Source: JADJQU01 sp035490315
GTDB lineage: Bacteria > Planctomycetota > UBA1135 > GCA-002686595
Length of the DNA stretch: 38,396 nt
Assembly (NCBI GenBank): GCA_035490315.1
Contig: DATHET010000350.1
Coordinates: forward strand, 1 to 38,396
Direction of reading: 5' to 3'
Under the pieces are notes generated by a model that saw only the letters and a list, made by a program, of their open reading frames with translations, was not told where the DNA came from and did no database searches. The position numbers and the translations under genes are program-made. This document shows, piece by piece, positions 32,128 through 38,396 of the stretch (position 1 is its first letter; each line of letters begins with the position of its first letter).

Positions 32128-34554
32128 ATGATCAGCATCGTCCAGCGTGTGATCCGGGCCGCAGTCGCGCCGCGCAACGAATTGGCGCGTCAGCGTCGCC
32201 TGAAATGGTCCCGCGGCATCGCTGCATTGGGCCTCGTGCTCGGCGGAATAGCCGCTCCCGCAAGGTCGCAGAACACTCCCCCGCTGTACCAATTCACCGG
32301 TCCTCAGGGAGGTCCTTTCCCCTCGGCGCCGACCGTGGTGATGCTCAGCAACACGACGAGCCACTCGTTCAATTGGGGACCGACTCAGTCTCCGCCATGG
32401 CTGACCTTTTCCCCCCCGAATGGTTCGATTCCTGCGGGCGGGAGCACCCAGCTCACTTCCACGATCAACCAGGCCGCGGCCGCCGCCTTGGCACCGGGTC
32501 TGTACACGGCCAAGATAGGCACGCTCAACGGAGTTCCGTCGCGGCGCAAGACGCTGGTTTCCTACGAGCTGACCGTCACGCCCGGGAGCTACACGCTGGT
32601 GCTCACGCCGGTGCAGAGCTTCAACGCGACGGGGATCGTCGGCGGGCCGTTCACGCCGGCCAACAGTGCTTACACGCTGGCCAATCCCGGCGCGGGGAGC
32701 GTTCAGTGGACATCGACGGCGCCCGCCGGCTGGCTCTCGCTCGACAAGACTTCCGGGACCCTGCTCCCCGGCCAGACCGTTCCCATCAATGTCTCGGTGA
32801 ACCAGTCCGCGGCTGCGGCGCTCGCGGTCGGTAATTATCCGACCTCGGTCGTGTTCCAGTCCACGGGCGTGGGGACGAACGCCACGTTGAATGCGGCGCT
32901 CACGGTCAACAGCGGGCCGGGCGGCTCACCCTTGCCGATGACGACGGCGACGCGGACGAGTGGTGTCGCGCCGCTGCTGGTCGTGTTCGACGCGGTGAAC
33001 ACGGCTTCGCCGAGCTGGTCGAGCGGCGTGGTGCAGCCGGCGAACGGCGACTTCGCGCCCTTCCAATACAGCTGGGACTTCGGGGACGTGGCCGCGGGCA
33101 CATGGTCCGTCGGAGCACTGTCGCGGAACAAGGACACCGGGTATGTCGCGGCGCATGTCTTCGAGCAGCCTGGTGCGTATCACGTGACTCTGCGCGTGAC
33201 GACGCCGGCGGGCGTCAACATGCTCTACGCGCAGGACGTCACGGTCGCGGCGTTCACGGGGACGACGTACTACGTCTCGAGCTCGACAGGCAACAACAGT
33301 AATCCGGGGACGAACATGGCGAGTCCGCTCGCGACGTTCGACGCGGGGATCGCGAAGAACGGGACGAACGTGCGGATCCTGTTCAAGCGCGGGGATACGT
33401 TCACGACGGCCGGCGCGCGCATGGTCACGAACCCTGGCCCTGGAATCGTCGGGGCGTACGGCACCGGGGCCGACCCGAAGATCCAGATCAGCTCGGGCGT
33501 CGGGGGCGGCGCGGTCATCGTCAGGGCGAATGATTGGCGGATCTCCGACCTGGATTTCATCGGCACGCTCGTCACGAACAGCAGTGCGGTCTCCATCGGC
33601 GCCTACAACGTGCCGAAGATCCAAGACTTCCTGGCGCTGAGGGTAGATGCCACGAACTTCGATGCCGGGATCGAATGGAACGAGCCCCCCAACTCGGAGT
33701 CGCATGAAACCGCAGGGATCGTCGACTGCCACCTCCACGACCTCGAGCAGTACGGCTTGTACGTGGGAGCTCTGCGCCTGGTCGTGCTCGGAAATCGGAT
33801 CGAGAACATCACCGTCGAGCACGTGCTGCGGGTCTGGCATGCCCGCAAGTCCGTCATCGCACACAATTATCTGGCGACGCCGGGTCCCAGCAAGCACGCG
33901 ATCAAGCTGCACAATGCGATGGGCTCCGGAGCTCCTGCAGTGAAGGACGGGGAATACATCCAGATCGCCGACAACGAGATTCGCGGCATCAGCCAATGGT
34001 CCGTCGCCATCGGGCCTCAACACGCCGCGGTCGACGAGCGCGTGCGCAACGTGGTGTTCGAGCGCAATCGTAGCTACAACGCCGGAGTCGACTTGATGAT
34101 CTGGGCCCGCAACGTCACGGTGCGCAACAACATCTTCGACGGCAGCACGACCCAGGCCTACCCCACCGCCGTGTGGGTCGGCCGACGGGGCATCGAGCCG
34201 GCCTCGGACAACGTCAAGGTCTACAACAACACCGTGTACCAGGCGGGACATCCCGCGACGCAGTACAACCCGTTCTACGTCGAGCCTGTGGTCACGAGCA
34301 CGTTGGTCGAGAACAACGTGGTTTGCATGCCCAACTCCGCCGTGCCGGTGATCTTCGTCGGCGGCACTCCGTTGGCCGGCCTGAACAACCGGACGGTGCC
34401 GATCACCGATTTCGTGAACGCCTTGCTCGGCGATTTCCGATTGAATTCCTGGTCGCTCGCGGCGCACATATCCATCCCGTTGATGGAGGTGCGCGAGGAC
34501 TTCAATCGCGTGGTTCGCCCCTTGCTGCCTGCGATGGGCGCCTTGGAAAACTGA
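32128..34554 (+). CDS. Secreted protein with two BACON-like domains, PKD domain and beta-helix
   Basis: An 808-residue exported protein. The ATG at 32128 has AAGAGG six bases before it (a GTG eight codons upstream lacks this) and opens a long signal peptide ending near LGLVLGGIAAPARSQ. Domains: a BACON-like immunoglobulin fold (about 50-140, PPWLTFSPPNGSIPAGGSTQ), a second one (about 150-255, AGWLSLDKTSGTLLPGQTVP), a PKD domain (about 270-370, FQYSWDFGDVAAGTWSVG and FEQPGAYHVTLRVTTPAG), then a right-handed beta-helix (TTYYVSSSTGNNSNPGTNMA onward to the end) with coils such as SVIAHNYLATPGPSKHAIKL. This layout suits a surface carbohydrate-binding or lyase-type protein. No catalytic residues could be fixed. 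It stands next to glycosyltransferases, which suggests polysaccharide work. Confidence 0.85.
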   Translation: MISIVQRVIRAAVAPRNELARQRRLKWSRGIAALGLVLGGIAAPARSQNTPPLYQFTGPQGGPFPSAPTVVMLSNTTSHSFNWGPTQSPPWLTFSPPNGSIPAGGSTQLTSTINQAAAAALAPGLYTAKIGTLNGVPSRRKTLVSYELTVTPGSYTLVLTPVQSFNATGIVGGPFTPANSAYTLANPGAGSVQWTSTAPAGWLSLDKTSGTLLPGQTVPINVSVNQSAAAALAVGNYPTSVVFQSTGVGTNATLNAALTVNSGPGGSPLPMTTATRTSGVAPLLVVFDAVNTASPSWSSGVVQPANGDFAPFQYSWDFGDVAAGTWSVGALSRNKDTGYVAAHVFEQPGAYHVTLRVTTPAGVNMLYAQDVTVAAFTGTTYYVSSSTGNNSNPGTNMASPLATFDAGIAKNGTNVRILFKRGDTFTTAGARMVTNPGPGIVGAYGTGADPKIQISSGVGGGAVIVRANDWRISDLDFIGTLVTNSSAVSIGAYNVPKIQDFLALRVDATNFDAGIEWNEPPNSESHETAGIVDCHLHDLEQYGLYVGALRLVVLGNRIENITVEHVLRVWHARKSVIAHNYLATPGPSKHAIKLHNAMGSGAPAVKDGEYIQIADNEIRGISQWSVAIGPQHAAVDERVRNVVFERNRSYNAGVDLMIWARNVTVRNNIFDGSTTQAYPTAVWVGRRGIEPASDNVKVYNNTVYQAGHPATQYNPFYVEPVVTSTLVENNVVCMPNSAVPVIFVGGTPLAGLNNRTVPITDFVNALLGDFRLNSWSLAAHISIPLMEVREDFNRVVRPLLPAMGALEN

Positions 34555-34560
34555 CCGCAA

Positions 34561-34609
34561 GGATCGTCGCGACCGGCACGGACCCCAAGTCCCGCCGGTC
34601 GGATGATCC
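34561..34609. terminator. Long hairpin between convergent genes
   Basis: Nested arms GGATCGTC/GATGATCC (one mismatch), GACCGGC/GCCGGTC and GGAC/GTCC fold into one nearly continuous stem with a 5-base loop. It begins 6 bases after the plus-strand stop and ends 15 bases from the minus-strand stop, so it can end transcription from both sides. No T-tract. Confidence 0.7.
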
Positions 34610-34624
34610 GCGCCTGCGCTCAGC

Positions 34625-35866
34625 TCACGACGACTCGGAGCCAGTTCCCTTCGCCGACAACGTGCGCTCGAACAGCGCCTGCATGCCGGAGCCTAGGTGG
34701 CGGATGCTGAACTCGCGCACGATGACCTCGCGCGCAGCCGCGCCCATGGCTTCGCGCCGATGGCGCTGTTGCGCCAGATCCGCGAGGACCTCGACCAGGG
34801 ACTCGACACTGCCAGCGGTGACGACCAGACCGTTGACACCGTGGGCGACCAGCTCGGTGACGCCCCCGACTGCCGTGGAGACCACGATCAGGCCCTTGGC
34901 CATCGCTTCCATGAGCACGACGGGCACGCCTTCCATGAAACTGGAGACGACCAGGACTTCGCTGCGGTCGTAGGCCTCTGGAAGCTCCTCGGCCGACAGC
35001 GCGCCGCTCATCGTGACGATTCCATCGAGGCCGAGTCGCGCGATCTGCTCGCGCAGTCGAGCATGCAGCGTTCCATCCCCGATCATCTCCAGCCGCACGT
35101 CGACACCAGCTCCCGCGAGCTTGGCGACTGCCTCGAGGAGCAGCGGGTAGCCCTTGATGGGCTCGAGCCGGCCGACGGTCAACAGGCGCAAGGCCTGGGA
35201 CGGCGCGCTCGGTGCCAAGCTCGGCTTCAGCTCGTCAGGGTCGACGGCGCAGTGCACCACATGGAAGCGCTCCCACACGGCAGGGTCGGTCCAAGCCATG
35301 ATCTGAGCCTTGCAGAAACTCGAAATGCAGCGCACGAAGAGGGCCCGCTCGCACTTCGCCTTCAGATTCAACCGGTGCACATCGAAGAATTCCGCACTGC
35401 CGTGGATGGAGAGGCTGTACGTCAAGCGCGGGTCCAAGGTGCAGGCGAGCAGCGCGACCGCGGCGCCATTGTTCGCCATGTGCACGTGGACATGCCGCAG
35501 ACCGCGCGCGTCCAGCTCGCGCGCGAGCCGGGCTGCCTCGAAGACGTAGGCCAGGGATCTGGCGCGTTGCGCGAGCCCCGGGGAAAACAGCCGCTGAGAT
35601 TCCGCGATGGCTCGGAGATACCCGAATCTCCAACGGAACAAGGCCGGCACCTGCGCGGCGATCAAGGAGAGCAGCGGGACTTTCAGCGTGAAAGTCTTCA
35701 CGGCTTCCGCTGCGTGACGATCTCCGAGCCTGTCCTGAGTGCGCGGCGGATTGATCGAAAACGTGTCGATCACAAGCCCCCGCGCGCGCAGCTCGCGTAC
35801 TTCTCGTTCGATGAACGTGTGCGAGATCGACGGATACTGGCTGTTCAGGTAGGCGACGCGAAGCAT
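34625..35866 (-). CDS. Family 4-type glycosyltransferase
   Basis: A 413-residue GT-B enzyme that should transfer a sugar from a nucleotide donor during exopolysaccharide or capsule synthesis. From the ATG at 35866 it starts LRVAYLNSQYPSISHTFIER, an N-terminal acceptor-domain start common in exopolysaccharide transferases. HVHVHMANNGAAVALLACTL and LSIHGSAEFFD lie in the first half. The donor domain has LLTVGRLEPIKGYPLLLEAV and the E-x7-E motif in EGVPVVLMEAMAKG. The frame is open to 36454, but that part is Arg-rich and overlaps the next gene. It is 92 bases after the GT2 gene, in the same direction. Donor and acceptor are unknown. Confidence 0.9.
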   Translation of the reverse strand: MLRVAYLNSQYPSISHTFIEREVRELRARGLVIDTFSINPPRTQDRLGDRHAAEAVKTFTLKVPLLSLIAAQVPALFRWRFGYLRAIAESQRLFSPGLAQRARSLAYVFEAARLARELDARGLRHVHVHMANNGAAVALLACTLDPRLTYSLSIHGSAEFFDVHRLNLKAKCERALFVRCISSFCKAQIMAWTDPAVWERFHVVHCAVDPDELKPSLAPSAPSQALRLLTVGRLEPIKGYPLLLEAVAKLAGAGVDVRLEMIGDGTLHARLREQIARLGLDGIVTMSGALSAEELPEAYDRSEVLVVSSFMEGVPVVLMEAMAKGLIVVSTAVGGVTELVAHGVNGLVVTAGSVESLVEVLADLAQQRHRREAMGAAAREVIVREFSIRHLGSGMQALFERTLSAKGTGSESS

Positions 35867-35958
35867 GGGTTGGGTCGAATCGGGAAGATAGTCTCTCGCA
35901 CCAGCCCGCGCGCGCTGGCGTCCGATCGGCGAGCGCTCGGTGCGAGGAAGAGCCTCCT

Positions 35959-37038
35959 CTATGCGGGGTGATCTCCGCTGGCCGGAGACGACAAGGCCTT
36001 GTGCTCGATCAAGCGCGTCGGCGTTCCGGTGATGCGCGAGATGACCAGCCTGCCGAAACCCCAAACATTGGCGAACTTCGACACGAACAGCAGCACGGAG
36101 TAGCTCAAGGCGAGTCGCACGGGAGCGCGCCGGTGACGCGCGAAGAGAAAGGTGACCCAGAGCATTCTCGCGTAGGCGGCGGCGACGCACGCGATCAGCG
36201 AAGCCCCGATCCACCAGGGCGAGAAGCGGCGGGCCAGGACCAGGCCGAAGATGGCGAGCGAAGGCAGGAGCAGGGCGTAGAACACCGCACTGCGTACGCG
36301 CAGCAACCATTGACGTCCGGTGCCGCGACGGTGGCGCCAGCCCACTTCCAGGTAGCCGTAGCCAGATCGGATGCAGCGCATCCAATAGGAACGGAACGAG
36401 AGCATGTTGATGTCGTGCAAGGCCATCGGCTCGGCCAGGCGATAGATCTCCCAACCCGCGTCCCGCAGACGGAAGCCGAGGTCAGGGTCCTCGCCGGCGA
36501 TCAGGTCGACCGACCAGCCGCCGATCGCCTTCAGCGCGTCGACACGGCAGAGGGAATTGCCGCCGGGAGCATCGGCGGGACCCGCGACATCGGCCCACTC
36601 GAGCGAGATGATCGCGTTGTAGATGCTGCGCTCGGGGAACTCCTCGGTCCAGCTGCCGGAGATCGCGGCTGCGCGCGGGTGAGCCTCGAGGAAGCGCACG
36701 CCCACGGCCAGCCAGTCGCGATCGAGGATGCAGTCGCCATCGACGAACTGAACCAGCTTCACCTCGGGCTTCAGTCGGCAGAGCTCCTCGAATCCGGTCT
36801 GCCGTCCGCGGGCCGCGGTCTGCTTGCCTTCGTGCAGCTCGACCACGTGCGCGCCGAGGGCGCGGGCGCGGTCCGCGCTCCCGTCGCTCGAGTTGGAGTC
36901 GACGTAGATCACGCGAATTCCCAGAGGCAGCAACACCTCGAGGGCGCGCATGAGACGCTGCCCCTCGTTGCGTCCGATGACGACGATGCCGAGCTGCTCG
37001 ATGTGCTTGGCGTCCAGGGGTTCGACGTGAGGCTGCAA
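35959..37038 (-). CDS. Family 2-type glycosyltransferase with C-terminal membrane helices
   Basis: A 359-residue inverting GT-A enzyme. The N-terminal half shows the sugar-nucleotide fold start QLGIVVIGRNEGQRL, then VIYVDSNSSDGSADRARALG, the metal-site FVDGDCILDRDWL, GGNSLCRVDALKAIGGW and the acidic GEDPDLGFRLRDAGW. After residue 245 come three hydrophobic stretches (VFYALLLPSLAIFGLVLA and two later), so it is membrane-bound. TTG at 37038 is the only usual start, since an in-frame TGA lies about eight codons upstream and the next ATG is inside the domain. It lies between the aminotransferase and the GT4 gene on one strand, probably one operon. Its sugar is unknown. Confidence 0.88.
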   Translation of the reverse strand: MQPHVEPLDAKHIEQLGIVVIGRNEGQRLMRALEVLLPLGIRVIYVDSNSSDGSADRARALGAHVVELHEGKQTAARGRQTGFEELCRLKPEVKLVQFVDGDCILDRDWLAVGVRFLEAHPRAAAISGSWTEEFPERSIYNAIISLEWADVAGPADAPGGNSLCRVDALKAIGGWSVDLIAGEDPDLGFRLRDAGWEIYRLAEPMALHDINMLSFRSYWMRCIRSGYGYLEVGWRHRRGTGRQWLLRVRSAVFYALLLPSLAIFGLVLARRFSPWWIGASLIACVAAAYARMLWVTFLFARHRRAPVRLALSYSVLLFVSKFANVWGFGRLVISRITGTPTRLIEHKALSSPASGDHPA

Positions 37039-37183
37039 GATCTTGTCTCGGGCGCGCCTTCAGTCTGCCTTGGACGACGTCGGAAAGTTCCGCGCAATCG
37101 GAAGGGATTGGAAAAGCGTTCGCGCGCCTTTGGACTGGGCGCGTGCGGCACTCGAGCCAGGCTTCATGGCGAGCGATCGCATC

Positions 37184-38396
<1,213 letters not shown>

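Noticed and set aside
35867..36454. N-terminal extension of the GT4 gene
   Set aside because: The extension is Arg/Pro-rich, overlaps the well-supported GT2 gene, and the family start is at the ATG at 35866.

Overview
This window is GC-rich, gene-dense chromosomal DNA that most resembles a free-living, probably marine, member of the Planctomycetota. That placement is inference. It rests on the secreted RCC1-repeat and beta-helix proteins with planctomycete-style C-terminal domains, the fused PurS-PurL, the ECF sigma/anti-sigma/PDZ module, the rarity of strong Shine-Dalgarno sites and frequent TTG/GTG starts. No 16S gene is present to confirm it. No phage, insertion sequence or CRISPR array was seen.

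Left part (1-10,000, minus strand): a complete F1Fo ATP synthase operon runs atpZ-atpI-atpB-atpE-atpF-atpH-atpA-atpG-atpD-atpC and continues without a break into aspS (aspartyl-tRNA synthetase), then the N-terminal part of infC (initiation factor 3, cut by the window edge). A good sigma-70-like promoter lies at 9979-10006. Elements flanking atpE (a pyrimidine tract before it, a strong hairpin after it) may set the high output of the c subunit.

10,100-16,000: ndk and an RqcH-type NFACT gene form a plus-strand pair, followed by a TPR lipoprotein and a strong hairpin. Facing them is accA (the 16,000-17,000 gene), then an ECF sigma factor, its zinc-finger anti-sigma factor and a secreted PDZ-only protein, which form an envelope-stress-like module.

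17,000-23,800: purine genes (a PurS-PurL fusion plus purQ on the plus strand, purD on the minus strand) surround a small DUF3568-type lipoprotein and a Fur-family regulator. Tandem tRNA-Pro(UGG) and tRNA-Arg(UCU) genes follow.

24,000-28,000: two secreted repeat proteins, a parallel beta-helix protein and an RCC1-like protein with thirteen 41-residue repeats encoded by 123-bp DNA repeats. Directly behind the RCC1 gene is an orphan copy of a paralogous C-terminal tail.

28,000-31,600: phosphoketolase and acetate kinase, translationally coupled, form a short route from sugar phosphates to acetyl phosphate, acetate and ATP.

31,600-38,396: a long intergenic region with phased half-sites precedes a large secreted protein (two BACON-like domains, PKD, beta-helix). 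Convergent to it are two glycosyltransferases and the C-terminal part of a PLP aminotransferase that looks like the aminotransferase domain of PKS/NRPS enzymes. This suggests that a polysaccharide or natural-product cluster continues to the right.
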